A stretch of DNA of 64,000 nucleotides, taken from assembly GCA_046233135.1 (NCBI GenBank), contig JBJXHN010000001.1, positions 496,001-560,000 of the forward strand, written 5' to 3'. The first letter of the stretch is position 1. Each line of letters begins with the position of its first letter. This document shows positions 53,297 through 62,468 of the stretch, piece by piece. The notes under the pieces were generated by a model that had not been told where the DNA came from, did no database searches, and saw only the letters and a list, made by a program, of their open reading frames with translations. The DNA comes from JBJXHN01 sp046233135. GTDB lineage: Bacteria > Pseudomonadota > Alphaproteobacteria > Rhodospirillales > Rhodospirillaceae. A program made the position numbers and the translations under genes.

Positions 53297-54526
53297 ATGT
53301 TCCCCCTCGGCCGGTACGCCGGTGTCCTGTGCGGCGCCCTGATGGTGGTCTGGAGCGCCGGGTCGGCGCAGGCTTTCGAGACCAAGGCCCGTCAGGCTCT
53401 TCTGCTGGATTACGAGACCGGCACGGCCATGCTGGCCAAGGATGCCGATGTCCAGATGCCGCCGTCGTCCATGAGCAAGCTGATGACCGCCTACATGGTC
53501 TTCGAGCGGCTGAAGGAAGGGTCGCTTTCGCTCGACGACACCATGACCGTCAGTGAAAACGCCTGGCGCAAGGGCGGCGCGGCCAGCGGCGGGTCCACCA
53601 TGTTCCTGGAACCCGGATCCACGGCCACGGTGGAGCAGCTGCTGAAAGGGATCATCATCCAGTCGGGCAACGATGCTTGCATCGTGGTGGCGGAAAACCT
53701 GCGGGGGGACGAAGCGTCCTTTGCCGATGCCATGAACCGCCGGGCGGAAGAGCTGGGGATGACCAACAGCCACTTCGTCAATGCCACCGGGCTGCCCGAT
53801 CCCAACCACTACATGACGGCCCGGGATCTGGCCCATCTGGCCCGCCGCATCATCGACGACTTCCCGGAGTACTACCGGATCTACTCCGAAACCGAATTCA
53901 GCTTCAACGGCATCACCCAGCACAACCGCAACCCCCTGCTGTACAAGAACATGGGGGCAGACGGCTTGAAGACCGGCCACACCAGCATCGCCGGATACGG
54001 CCTGACCGCCTCTGCCGAGCAGGCCGGCCGGCGGGTGATCATGGTCATCAACGGCCTGGACAGCACCAAGGAGCGGTCCGAAGAGGCGGAGCGGCTGATG
54101 GGCTGGGCGTTCCGGAACTTCGAGAACGTCACCCTGCTGGAAGCCGGCGCTCCGATCAGCGAGGCCGAGGTGTGGATGGGCGACGTGGACACGGTGCCGC
54201 TGGTGTCGACGGAAACCCTGAAGGTGACCCTGCCGCGCACCGCCCGCCGCGACATGACGGTCAAGGCCGTCTATGAAGGCCCCATCCCCGCGCCGATCCA
54301 CCAGGGGGATGTGATCGCCAAGCTGCTGATCTCCGGTCCCGACATGGAGACCCTGGAATATCCGCTCTCTGCGGCCCGGGATGTGGAAGAGCTGTCCCTG
54401 ATCGGCCGCCTGTTTGCCGCTGCCAAGAATGCGCTCTTCGGTCTGGCCGAGCAGGCCGCGCCGGACGCTCTGCTGGAAGACGACCGCAAGGACGGCGCGG
54501 AAGAGTCCGCTGCCAAGGCTCAATAG
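53297..54526 (+). CDS. D-alanyl-D-alanine carboxypeptidase (PBP5/6 family)
   Basis: A penicillin-binding protein of 409 residues that trims pentapeptides in the periplasm. A signal peptide ends at AQA-FE (about 26). The active-site S58-x-x-K61 (SMSK) is followed by an SGN motif in IIQSGNDAC and KTG in GLKTGHTSIAG. The C-terminal PBP5-C domain is followed by an amphipathic anchor-like helix (LIGRLFAAAKNALFGLAEQ) for membrane association. Start is ATG 53297 or GTG 53294, with ggagtgg upstream. tmk follows one base after the stop. Confidence 0.94.
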   Translation: MFPLGRYAGVLCGALMVVWSAGSAQAFETKARQALLLDYETGTAMLAKDADVQMPPSSMSKLMTAYMVFERLKEGSLSLDDTMTVSENAWRKGGAASGGSTMFLEPGSTATVEQLLKGIIIQSGNDACIVVAENLRGDEASFADAMNRRAEELGMTNSHFVNATGLPDPNHYMTARDLAHLARRIIDDFPEYYRIYSETEFSFNGITQHNRNPLLYKNMGADGLKTGHTSIAGYGLTASAEQAGRRVIMVINGLDSTKERSEEAERLMGWAFRNFENVTLLEAGAPISEAEVWMGDVDTVPLVSTETLKVTLPRTARRDMTVKAVYEGPIPAPIHQGDVIAKLLISGPDMETLEYPLSAARDVEELSLIGRLFAAAKNALFGLAEQAAPDALLEDDRKDGAEESAAKAQ

Positions 54527-54527
54527 C

Positions 54528-55202
54528 GTGCACCCCCGCGTCGCGGGCCGCTTCATCACCCTGGAAGGGGGCGAGGGCACCGGGAAGACCACGCAAGTCA
54601 AACGGCTGGCTGCTGCGCTTGAAGCGCGCGGCCTGCCGGTGATCACCACCCGGGAGCCGGGCGGGGCGCCGGGGGCGGAAGCCATCCGGCGTTTGCTGGT
54701 GGAGGGCGAGACCGGCCGCTGGGATCCCCTGGCTGAAGCTCTGCTTCATGCGGCAGCCCGGCGGACCCATCTGGTGGAAACCGTCTGGCCGGCGCTGGTG
54801 CGCGGGACCTGGGTGATCAGTGATCGTTTTGCGGATTCCACGGCGGCCTATCAGGGCTATGGCCTTGGCCTGCCCGGCGAGACCCTGCGTCGGCTGCACC
54901 GGCTTGTGACCGACGGTTTTCAGCCGGCCCTGACCCTGATCCTGGATCTGCCGGTGGACGTCGGGCTGGCCCGGGCCGGCAAGCGGGGAGGGGGGGAGGA
55001 CCGCTATGAACGCATGGGCACGGCCTTCCACGAGCGCCTGCGCAAGGGATTCCTGGAAATCGCCCACGCCAATGCCGACCGCTGCCGGGTGATCGATGCC
55101 TCCGGCACGCCCGAAGCCGTTGAAAGCGCCATCCTGGCCGCCGTGATCGACGCCCTGCGCGATCCGCTGAGCGCTGCCGGCGCCTTCGGCCCTCGTGAAT
55201 AG
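54528..55202 (+). CDS. tmk: Thymidylate kinase
   Basis: Tmk phosphorylates dTMP to dTDP for DNA synthesis. The 224-residue protein has P-loop EGGEGTGKTT (13-22), a TREPGG motif, and ISDRFADSTAAYQG with the DRF/Y motif. GTG 54528 lies directly after the carboxypeptidase stop, with ribosome binding inside the preceding gene (ccaagg). tmk-holB adjacency is conserved. Confidence 0.95.
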   Translation: MHPRVAGRFITLEGGEGTGKTTQVKRLAAALEARGLPVITTREPGGAPGAEAIRRLLVEGETGRWDPLAEALLHAAARRTHLVETVWPALVRGTWVISDRFADSTAAYQGYGLGLPGETLRRLHRLVTDGFQPALTLILDLPVDVGLARAGKRGGGEDRYERMGTAFHERLRKGFLEIAHANADRCRVIDASGTPEAVESAILAAVIDALRDPLSAAGAFGPRE

Positions 55203-55222
55203 GAAAAAGGCCCTTCTGACCC

Positions 55223-56401
55223 ATGGCCGCCGCCGATCTGCCCCTGTCGCTTCCCCATCCCCGCGAAACCCTGGACCTGCTGGGGCACGAGGCGGCGGAA
55301 CAGGAAATCCTGGAGACCTGCGCTGCCGGCCGGGTGGCCCATGCCTGGCTGATTTCCGGTCCTCAAGGCATCGGCAAGGCGACCCTGGCCTATCGCTTCG
55401 CCCGCTTCGTCCTTTCCGGCGGTCTGGAACGGCTGTCGGGTCAAGCCCCACGCGGGGACGGGGAGGGTGGAGGAGGGCTCTTCGGCGAAGAGGCCCTGCC
55501 CGTGGCTCTGGCCCCGGGTGCCGGCCTGGGGTTGGATGCGGAGCATCCCACCGTTCGCCGGGTGATCGCGGGATCCCACGGTGATCTGCGGGTGATCGAG
55601 CGCGCCATCGCCGACGAGAAGACAGGCAAGCGCAAGGGCGAGATCGTTGTCGGGGACGTCCGCGGCCTGTCCACCTATATGGCCATGACCCCCAGCGAAG
55701 GCGGCTGGCGGGTGGTCATCGTCGACGAGGCGGAGATGATGAACCGCAATGCCGCCAACGCCTTGCTGAAGAACCTGGAAGAGCCGCCCGGCCGTGCCCT
55801 GATGCTGCTGGTCAGCCACAATCCGGCCCGTCTGCTGCCCACCATCCGCTCGCGCTGCCGCCGGCTGCCGCTGACGCCCTTGCCCGATGCGGCGGTGGAT
55901 CAGCTGCTGAACCGCCACCTGCCGGATCTGGCTCCGGCGGATCGTCAGGCCCTGGTCGGGCTGGCGGAAGGCAGCATCGGCCGGGCGCTGGCGCTGGCGG
56001 AGCAGGGAGGGCTGGCGGTCTGCCGGGACATGCTGGCCCTGCTGGCCGACCTGCCCCGCTGCGATGTGGCCCGCCTCCATGCCCTTGGGGACCAGGCCGC
56101 CCGGGATGATCAGGCCTGGGAAGCCCTGGGCACCCTGCTGCCGTGGTGGCTGGCGCGCATGGTGCGGGCCGGGGCCATGGGCGGAGCACACGGTGCGTTT
56201 TCCGAGGGCGATACGCCCGGTTTGCCGGGAGAGGCGGCCTGTGCCAGACGCCTGCTGGCCGCAGCCCCCCTTGATCGGTGGGTCGAGGTATGGGAAAAGG
56301 TTTGCGATCTGTTCGCCCGTGCCAGGGCGGTGCACATGGACCGCAAGCAGACCGTTCTCAGCGCCTTTTTCGAGGCGGAACGGGCCGTGGCTCGCGCCTG
56401 A
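55223..56401 (+). CDS. holB: DNA polymerase III subunit delta'
   Basis: The clamp-loader subunit of 392 residues has an AAA+ fold with ISGPQGIGKATLAYRFARF (Walker A) near residue 40 and VVIVDEAEMMNRNAANALLKNLEEPPG, the sensor/Walker B and SRC-adjacent segment. It also has HNPARLLPTIRSRCRRLPL. It starts 20 bases after tmk. Its C-terminal helical collar is of typical length. Confidence 0.93.
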   Translation: MAAADLPLSLPHPRETLDLLGHEAAEQEILETCAAGRVAHAWLISGPQGIGKATLAYRFARFVLSGGLERLSGQAPRGDGEGGGGLFGEEALPVALAPGAGLGLDAEHPTVRRVIAGSHGDLRVIERAIADEKTGKRKGEIVVGDVRGLSTYMAMTPSEGGWRVVIVDEAEMMNRNAANALLKNLEEPPGRALMLLVSHNPARLLPTIRSRCRRLPLTPLPDAAVDQLLNRHLPDLAPADRQALVGLAEGSIGRALALAEQGGLAVCRDMLALLADLPRCDVARLHALGDQAARDDQAWEALGTLLPWWLARMVRAGAMGGAHGAFSEGDTPGLPGEAACARRLLAAAPLDRWVEVWEKVCDLFARARAVHMDRKQTVLSAFFEAERAVARA

Positions 56402-56529
56402 CGCGGCAACAAGCCAGGGGGTGGGGTCCGCGCCACGGGAACCGGTCCGCAACACCGACTGCTGCGCGCGCCTGACCCATGGCGTGCCATCCGATCCGTT
56501 AAGCCCTTTTATCCCGGGAGAGTTCCATC

Positions 56530-58089
56530 ATGGCCGGGCCGAAGCCCTGTTTCTACATCACCACGCCGATCTACTATGTGAATGATCGGCCCCATATCGG
56601 CCACGCCTACACCACCACGGCCTGCGACGTGCTGGCCCGCTTCAAGCGGCTGGACGGCTACGACGTGAAGTTCCTGACCGGCACCGATGAGCACGGCCAG
56701 AAGGTGGAAAAGTCGGCCCAGGCCCAGGGCAAGGCTCCCCAGGGGTTCACCGACGAGGTTTCCGCCAACTTCCGGGCGCTGGCCGAGGCGATGAACTTCA
56801 GCAACGACGATTTCATCCGCACCACGGAAGCCCGCCACAAGGCCGCCTGCCAGCACTTGTGGTCGATCCTGCTGGAGAAGGGCGAGATCTATCTGGATGC
56901 CTACAAGGGCTGGTATGCGGTCCGCGACGAGGCCTACTACGCCGAAAGCGAACTGACCCGCCAGCCCGACGGCAGCTTTGTGGCCCCGACCGGCGCCCCG
57001 GTGGAGTGGGTGGAGGAACCCAGCTACTTCTTCCGCCTGTCCAAATGGGCCGAGCCGCTGCTGGAGTTCTACAAGGCCAATCCGGATTTCATCGCCCCGG
57101 ACAGTCGCCGGAACGAGGTGATCCGCTTCGTCGAGGGCGGGCTGCTGGATCTGTCGGTCTCGCGCACCACCTTCTCGTGGGGCGTGCCGGTGCCCGGTGA
57201 CGATGCCCATGTGATGTATGTGTGGATGGACGCGCTGACCAACTACATCACCGCCGTGGGCTATCCGGACCAGGATGGCGAATACGCCAGGTTCTGGCCG
57301 GCCAGCCTGCATATGGTAGGCAAGGATATCCTGCGCTTCCATGCGGTCTATTGGCCGGCCTTCCTGATGGCCGCCGGCCTGGAACCGCCCAAGCGCGTGT
57401 TCGCGCACGGCTGGTGGACCAACGAGGGGCAGAAAATCTCCAAGTCGCTGGGCAATGTCATCGATCCGGTGGCGCTGATCGAGACCTATGGCCTGGATCA
57501 GGTGCGCTACTTCATGATGCGGGAAGTGCCCTTCGGCAACGATGGGGATTTCTCGCATCAGGCCATGAAGAACCGCATGAACGGCGAGTTGGCCAACGAT
57601 CTGGGCAATCTGGCCCAGCGGGTGCTGTCGATGATCGCCAAGAACTGTGGCGGCACCGTGCCTGCGCCGGAAGCCTTCTCGGAAGACGACAACGCGCTGT
57701 TGGGGGCCGCTACCGATCTGCTGGATCAGGTGCGCAGCGCCATGGACCGCCAGGCCTTCCACGACGCCCTGGAAGCCATCTGGGTGGTGGTGCGGGCGGC
57801 CAACGGCTATGTGGACCGGCAGGCGCCCTGGGCACTGCGCAAGACCGATCCGCCACGCATGGGCACGGTGCTGTATGTGCTGGCCGAAGTCATCCGGCGG
57901 CTGGCCATCCTGCTGCAACCGGTGATGCCGGAGTCCACCGCCCGTATGCTGGAGCAGGTGGGGCAGGGCGCCGAGGCCCGGACCTTCGAGGCTCTGGCCG
58001 CTGACGTGCGCTTGGAACCGGGCCTGAGCCTGCCCAAGCCGCAAGGCGTCTTCCCCCGTTTCGTGGAAGAGGAACCGGCGGCCTCCTGA
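56530..58089 (+). CDS. metG: Methionyl-tRNA synthetase
   Basis: A 519-residue class I synthetase that charges tRNA-Met. The HIGH motif is in YYVNDRPHIGHAYTTTACDV, the KMSKS motif appears as KISKSLGNV, and GTDEHGQKVEKSAQ is present. No zinc-knuckle CxxC insert and no C-terminal tRNA-binding extension are seen, as in the short bacterial MetG form. The ribosome site gggaga precedes ATG 56530. It precedes tatD, a common pairing. Confidence 0.96.
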   Translation: MAGPKPCFYITTPIYYVNDRPHIGHAYTTTACDVLARFKRLDGYDVKFLTGTDEHGQKVEKSAQAQGKAPQGFTDEVSANFRALAEAMNFSNDDFIRTTEARHKAACQHLWSILLEKGEIYLDAYKGWYAVRDEAYYAESELTRQPDGSFVAPTGAPVEWVEEPSYFFRLSKWAEPLLEFYKANPDFIAPDSRRNEVIRFVEGGLLDLSVSRTTFSWGVPVPGDDAHVMYVWMDALTNYITAVGYPDQDGEYARFWPASLHMVGKDILRFHAVYWPAFLMAAGLEPPKRVFAHGWWTNEGQKISKSLGNVIDPVALIETYGLDQVRYFMMREVPFGNDGDFSHQAMKNRMNGELANDLGNLAQRVLSMIAKNCGGTVPAPEAFSEDDNALLGAATDLLDQVRSAMDRQAFHDALEAIWVVVRAANGYVDRQAPWALRKTDPPRMGTVLYVLAEVIRRLAILLQPVMPESTARMLEQVGQGAEARTFEALAADVRLEPGLSLPKPQGVFPRFVEEEPAAS

Positions 58090-58133
58090 TCGCGTCTCCC
58101 ATGCGCTTGTGTTTTGTAGAGAGCCCTTTACCC

Positions 58134-58934
58134 ATGTCGATGATGCCCATGCTTGTGGACAGCCACTGCCACCTGGATTTCCCCGATTTCGTCGAGGACC
58201 GGGACGCCATGGTCGCCCGGGCCCGCGAAGCGGGGATCGGCACCATGCTGACCATCTGCACCCATGTGACCAAATTCGAACAGGTCCATGCCGTCGCCGA
58301 AGCCTACGACGACGTCTGGTGCACCGTGGGCATTCATCCGCATGAAGCGGCATCGGAGCCGGAAACCGATGCGGCGACCCTGATCCGCCTGGCCGACCGT
58401 CCGAAAGTGATCGGCCTGGGAGAGACGGGGCTGGACTTCTTCTACGAGCACAGCCCGCGGGCCGAACAGGAAGTCAGCTTCCGCGCCCATATCCAAGCGG
58501 CGAGAGAGACTTCCCTTCCGGTCATCATCCATACGCGCAGCGCTGACGTGGAAACCATTGATATCCTTCGTGATGAGATGAAGAAAGGGGTTTTTCCAGG
58601 CCTCATCCATTGTTTTAGCGGAAGCAAAGAACTCGCTGATTTAGCTATTGAATTTGGCCTTTATATCTCGATGTCCGGTATCGTGACCTTCCCGAAGGCT
58701 CAAGGCGTCCGCGATGCCATCGCCGATGTGCCTCTGGACCGTCTCCTAGTAGAGACTGACGCGCCGTATCTGTCGCCGGTTCCCAAGCGGGGGAAGCGCA
58801 ACGAACCGGCCTACACCGCCTACACGGCCGCCAAGGTGGCAGAGGTCAAGGGCGTCTCGCCGGAGGATCTGGCGGAAGCCACGACGGAGAATTTCTTCCG
58901 TCTGTTCACCAAGGCCACCCGGCCGTCGGCTTAA
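58134..58934 (+). CDS. tatD: TatD family metal-dependent deoxyribonuclease
   Basis: The hydrolase has 266 residues from ATG 58134, with ATG 58101 and ATG 58149 as alternatives. Metal ligands: DSHCHLDF (HxH), GLGETGLDFF (Glu), VIIHTRS (His), LIHCFSG (His) and LVETDAPYLSP (Asp). It belongs to the YcfH/TatD branch linked to tRNA or DNA exonuclease activity. A stretch near 58545-58680 has clearly AT-richer codon use than the rest of the gene. Confidence 0.93.
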   Translation: MSMMPMLVDSHCHLDFPDFVEDRDAMVARAREAGIGTMLTICTHVTKFEQVHAVAEAYDDVWCTVGIHPHEAASEPETDAATLIRLADRPKVIGLGETGLDFFYEHSPRAEQEVSFRAHIQAARETSLPVIIHTRSADVETIDILRDEMKKGVFPGLIHCFSGSKELADLAIEFGLYISMSGIVTFPKAQGVRDAIADVPLDRLLVETDAPYLSPVPKRGKRNEPAYTAYTAAKVAEVKGVSPEDLAEATTENFFRLFTKATRPSA

Positions 58935-58971
58935 GCATTGATGAAGACCGAGGGATCTTGAAGGAGTGACC

Positions 58972-59784
58972 GTGGGCATGGCCACGAGGCGGCTGACCAT
59001 TCTGGGCTGCGGCAGTGCCGGCGGTGTGCCGGCGATCTCCAGCGGCTGGGGCGAATGCGATCCGGCGCAGCCGAGGAATCGCCGCCGGCGCTCTTCGGTT
59101 CTGGTGGATGCTGTCGATCCGGCGACGGGGCAGGGCACCACCCGGGTGCTGGTGGATACCTCGCCGGACATGCGTGCCCAGTTGCTGGACGCGGGGGTCC
59201 GGCATCTGGACGGGGTGGTCTATACCCACGCCCATGCGGATCACGTGATGGGGATCGATGACCTGCGGGAAATCAACAGGGCGATGAATGCGTCCATTCC
59301 CGTCTGGGCCGATCCCACGTGCATGGCGGAACTGCGGACCCGTTTCAGCTATGTATTCACTCCCCTGCGCAGCGATGCTAATCTAATCTACAAGCCCCTG
59401 CTGGAGTGCCACGAGGTGGCGTCCGGACCGTTTCGGGTCAAGGACTTAGACTGTTTGGCTTTCTCCCAGGATCACGGCTATTGCCAGACGCTGGGCCTGC
59501 GGTTCGGCCCCATCGCCTATTCCACTGACGTGGTCGCCCTGGACGACGCGGCATTTTCTGTGCTGGAGGGGGTGGATACCTGGGTGGTTGGCTGCATCAC
59601 CACGAATCCCAGACATCCCACGCATGCCAGTCTGTCCACCGTCCTGTCCTGGGTGGAGCGCCTCCAACCGCACCGCACAATTCTGACTCACCTGGGTACC
59701 GGGATGGATTACGATACGCTGCGCAAGACCCTGCCGGCCGGTATCGAACCCGCCTATGACGGCATGGTGATCGACGCCGGCTGA
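58972..59784 (+). CDS. MBL-fold metallo-hydrolase (PhnP-like)
   Basis: A 270-residue metallo-beta-lactamase-fold hydrolase. The HxHxDH motif is THAHADHVMGIDDL; the N-terminal ILGCGSAGGVPAISSGWGECDP is typical of PhnP/RNase Z-like phosphodiesterases; LAFSQDHGYCQTLGLRFG and LTHLGTGMDY supply further ligands. The start is GTG 58972 (aaggag six bases before) or ATG 58978. It is close behind tatD, a recurring pair in alphaproteobacteria. The substrate is probably a cyclic phosphodiester, by family only. Confidence 0.87.
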   Translation: MGMATRRLTILGCGSAGGVPAISSGWGECDPAQPRNRRRRSSVLVDAVDPATGQGTTRVLVDTSPDMRAQLLDAGVRHLDGVVYTHAHADHVMGIDDLREINRAMNASIPVWADPTCMAELRTRFSYVFTPLRSDANLIYKPLLECHEVASGPFRVKDLDCLAFSQDHGYCQTLGLRFGPIAYSTDVVALDDAAFSVLEGVDTWVVGCITTNPRHPTHASLSTVLSWVERLQPHRTILTHLGTGMDYDTLRKTLPAGIEPAYDGMVIDAG

Positions 59785-59889
59785 CGAAGGCCGGGGAAGG
59801 CCGGGGAAGGCGGCCGATGGCGAGGCATTCCCGCCGAAAGGGCGGATCATACGTAACTGGGAAAGCCGATTGATTTTAAAGGAAAGCCG

Positions 59890-59906
59890 GATCTCCTAGT
59901 AGATAT
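59890..59906. repeat. 17-bp copy of the 29.5-kb palindrome half
   Basis: gatctcctagtagatat is identical to 29468-29484. It lies 29 bases before the sulP start, where an operator could overlap the promoter or leader. Confidence 0.5.
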
Positions 59907-59935
59907 TTATGCGAGAAGGGAAGGGCGGTATTTCG

Positions 59936-61678
59936 ATGACGGACCTGGTTCAGGGGCATACCCATGGGCAACCGCAGCCGTCGGGTCCCACCTTCGCTGA
60001 GCTGTTCACCCCCAAGCTGGTGACGGTCCTGCGCGAAGGCTATGGAGCGGTCCAATTGAAGGCGGATGTGATGGCCGGCCTGACGGTGGCCATTGTTGCG
60101 CTGCCCCTGTCCATGGCCATCGCCATCGCCTCGGGCGCATCGCCCGCACAGGGGCTCTATACGGCGATTATCGGCGGATTCCTGGTTTCCGCCCTGGGGG
60201 GCAGCCGCTTCCAGATCGGCGGGCCGGCGGGGGCCTTCATCGTCATGGTTGCCGGGACGGTCCAGGCCCACGGTATGGACGGGCTGATGATCGCCACCAT
60301 CCTGTCCGGCCTGATCCTGCTGCTGGTGGGCGTCTTTCGTCTGGGAACCTACATCAAGTTCATCCCCTACCCGGTGACCGTCGGCTTTACGGCGGGTATT
60401 GCCGTGATCATTTTCGCCAGCCAGATCAAGGATCTGCTGGGTCTGGATCTGGCTGGCCCGGAACCCGGCCCCCTGCTGGACAAGCTGGTGGTGCTCAGCG
60501 CCAGCCTGCCCACAGTCCGCCCGGTGACCTTGGCCGTGGCCGGTGTCACCATCGCCGGAATCCTGGTGGTGAAGCGCGTGCGCCCCCAATGGCCGGGTCT
60601 GTTGATGATGGTTGCCGGCGCGGCGGTGGTGACGGCGGTGCTGGACCTGCCCGTCGCCACCATCGGCAGCCGTTTCGGTGGCATTCCCATGGGCCTGCCC
60701 ATGCCGTCCCTGCCGGAGGTGACGGCAGAGAAGGTGCTGGCAGTGCTGCCCAATGCCATCGCCTTTGCCTTGCTTGGCTCCATTGAATCGCTGCTGTCGG
60801 CCGTGGTTGCGGATGGCATGACCGGCCGGCGGCACCGGTCCAATTGCGAGCTGGTGGCCCAGGGGGCGGCCAATGTCGCTTCGGGCCTGTTCGGCGGCAT
60901 CTGCGTTACCGGGACGATTGCCCGGACGGCGACCAATGTCAGGGCAGGGGCTCATGGTCCCGTGGCTGGCATGGTTCATTCGCTGGTCTTGCTGGCCTTC
61001 ATCCTGGTGGCAGCGCCCCTGGCCAGCTATATCCCTCTGGCGGCCCTGGCCGGGGTTCTGGCCATCGTCGCCTGGAACATGGTGGAAAAGCAGGCTTTCG
61101 CCACACTGATCAAGGCGTCCCGGGGAGATGCGGCCGTATTGGTCACCACCTTCCTGCTGACCGTGTTCCGGGATCTGACGGAAGCCATCGTGGTGGGGTT
61201 TGCCCTTGGGTCCGTTCTGTTCATCCACCGCATGTCCCTGGCGGCCCGGGTGCAGACGGCTCACGCGCCCCTTACGGTTCCCTTCGTCACCGAAGACCAG
61301 CCGGATGGCCCGGTGGACAGCCGCACGCCCTATGACGGCGCATCCGCTGGTGACCGGGATGTGGTCATCTATCGCATTTCCGGGGTATTTTTCTTCGGGG
61401 CGGCGGCGTCGATCGGCGCCGTTCTGGACAATATCGCCGATACCCACCGGGTATTGATCGTCGATTTCAGCGCCGTCCCGTTCCTGGACTCCACAGCCGC
61501 TAATACGGTAGAAAGCTTGGCTCACAAGGCTCAGCGACGGAACGTGCGGGTGATCCTCAGCGGGGCTTCGGCTGACGTGCAGCGCCATCTTGTGGTTCAT
61601 GGCTTGCGGGAGCCTTTGGTGAGCTACGCCTCGACCATCCAGGCTGCCTTGGAGATGGCCGGAGAGAAAACCGCCTGA
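59936..61678 (+). CDS. SulP family inorganic anion transporter
   Basis: The 580-residue transporter comprises a membrane domain (about 20-410) and a C-terminal STAS domain (about 435-560). Marks include VALPLSMAIAIASGASPAQGLYTAIIGG, IGGPAGAFIVMVAG and SIESLLSAVVADGMTG; the STAS domain has VDFSAVPFLDSTAANTVE with the regulatory Ser. Such proteins carry sulphate, bicarbonate or dicarboxylates; the ion cannot be told from sequence. ATG 59936 is preferred (gaagggaaggg upstream) over ATG 59909, which falls next to the 17-bp palindrome half. Confidence 0.93.
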   Translation: MTDLVQGHTHGQPQPSGPTFAELFTPKLVTVLREGYGAVQLKADVMAGLTVAIVALPLSMAIAIASGASPAQGLYTAIIGGFLVSALGGSRFQIGGPAGAFIVMVAGTVQAHGMDGLMIATILSGLILLLVGVFRLGTYIKFIPYPVTVGFTAGIAVIIFASQIKDLLGLDLAGPEPGPLLDKLVVLSASLPTVRPVTLAVAGVTIAGILVVKRVRPQWPGLLMMVAGAAVVTAVLDLPVATIGSRFGGIPMGLPMPSLPEVTAEKVLAVLPNAIAFALLGSIESLLSAVVADGMTGRRHRSNCELVAQGAANVASGLFGGICVTGTIARTATNVRAGAHGPVAGMVHSLVLLAFILVAAPLASYIPLAALAGVLAIVAWNMVEKQAFATLIKASRGDAAVLVTTFLLTVFRDLTEAIVVGFALGSVLFIHRMSLAARVQTAHAPLTVPFVTEDQPDGPVDSRTPYDGASAGDRDVVIYRISGVFFFGAAASIGAVLDNIADTHRVLIVDFSAVPFLDSTAANTVESLAHKAQRRNVRVILSGASADVQRHLVVHGLREPLVSYASTIQAALEMAGEKTA

Positions 61679-61743
61679 GCGGTTTGCCGTTCCCCATTCG
61701 TTTTGTTTTTGTTGTGGGGGGTCCTGTAGGGCAGGGGGGCAGC

Positions 61744-62182
61744 ATGAAATATGTCGCTACGGTCGGCACTTTAATATTCCTATCGGCCGGTCAGTCTGTC
61801 ACAACAACAATCGCTTAGGATCGCCTATGACGACCTGCCCTGTCCTGCCTCAGCCGGATTGGGGTGTGTTCGTGTACTTACGGACCCCAGCAACGGCCAC
61901 AGAGCTGCTATCTATAAATACCCTAAATCCGGATACGGGCTTGGTCTGGTATACGGACATCTGACCATGAGCATGGAGGAAGCTTATATCGATGAGCGCT
62001 CTATCGCCTATGGTAACCGGACGGCACCGGCTTTGTTGTACCGGAAAAAAGAGCAAATCTTTTTGGCGGTGGAAAGCGCCAATGGGGATTTATTCGAATT
62101 TGTCACCACATCTTTCGTTGGAGACGAGCAGTTCCTGACCACCGTGGCTCAGGACGTATTGAGGTCGATGCATGGATGGTAA
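61744..62182 (+). pseudogene. Frameshifted gene for an exported protein
   Basis: ATG 61744 has an excellent caggggggc site and encodes a signal-peptide-like start (MKYVATVGTLIFLSAG) that hits TAG at 61816. The adjacent frame is open from before that point (IAYDDLPCP) to 62182, encoding a compact domain: AAIYKYPKSGYGLGLVYGHL, EAYIDERSIAYGN, ALLYRKKEQIFLAVESANGDLFEF and a C-terminal helix VAQDVLRSMHGW. One extra base around 61800-61818 would explain the break. The alternative is an intact gene starting at TTG 61859. The family is not recognised. Confidence 0.5.
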
Positions 62183-62468
62183 CGAGAATTATTCTTATTA
62201 CCATCCACTCCCCAGCTACAAAGGAACCAGCGCGTCCGCGCATCCCCGTCATTTGTATTCATAATATACATTATGCGACAATTCGACGTCGTAGGACCAG
62301 CCTTAAGGCATTGTTAAAACAGCTTTTCACGGAGTAGGACCAGCCTTAAGGCATTGTTAAAACAGCTTTTCACGGAACGCGATCCCAACCCAGCTTGTTG
62401 AAGCCTGTCCTTACCCTGTTAATCCGGAGATCTTGCCAGCCGTACAACCAAAGATATATTTTACGCGG
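62183..62468. other. Intergenic region with tandem repeat
   Basis: No gene. It contains the 43-bp duplication at 62291-62376. The first part (62183-62285) is AT-rich. Confidence 0.4.
62291..62376. repeat. Perfect 43-bp tandem duplication
   Basis: Bases 62291-62333 and 62334-62376 are identical and abut exactly. Each unit begins gtaggaccagccttaaggca and ends cttttcacgga, with a ccttaagg palindrome inside. Confidence 0.95.

Noticed and set aside
58744..58760. tctcctagtagaga in tatD as a further copy of the palindromic site
   Set aside because: It encodes the conserved LLVETD motif of TatD and differs at the flanks, so the similarity is probably coincidental.
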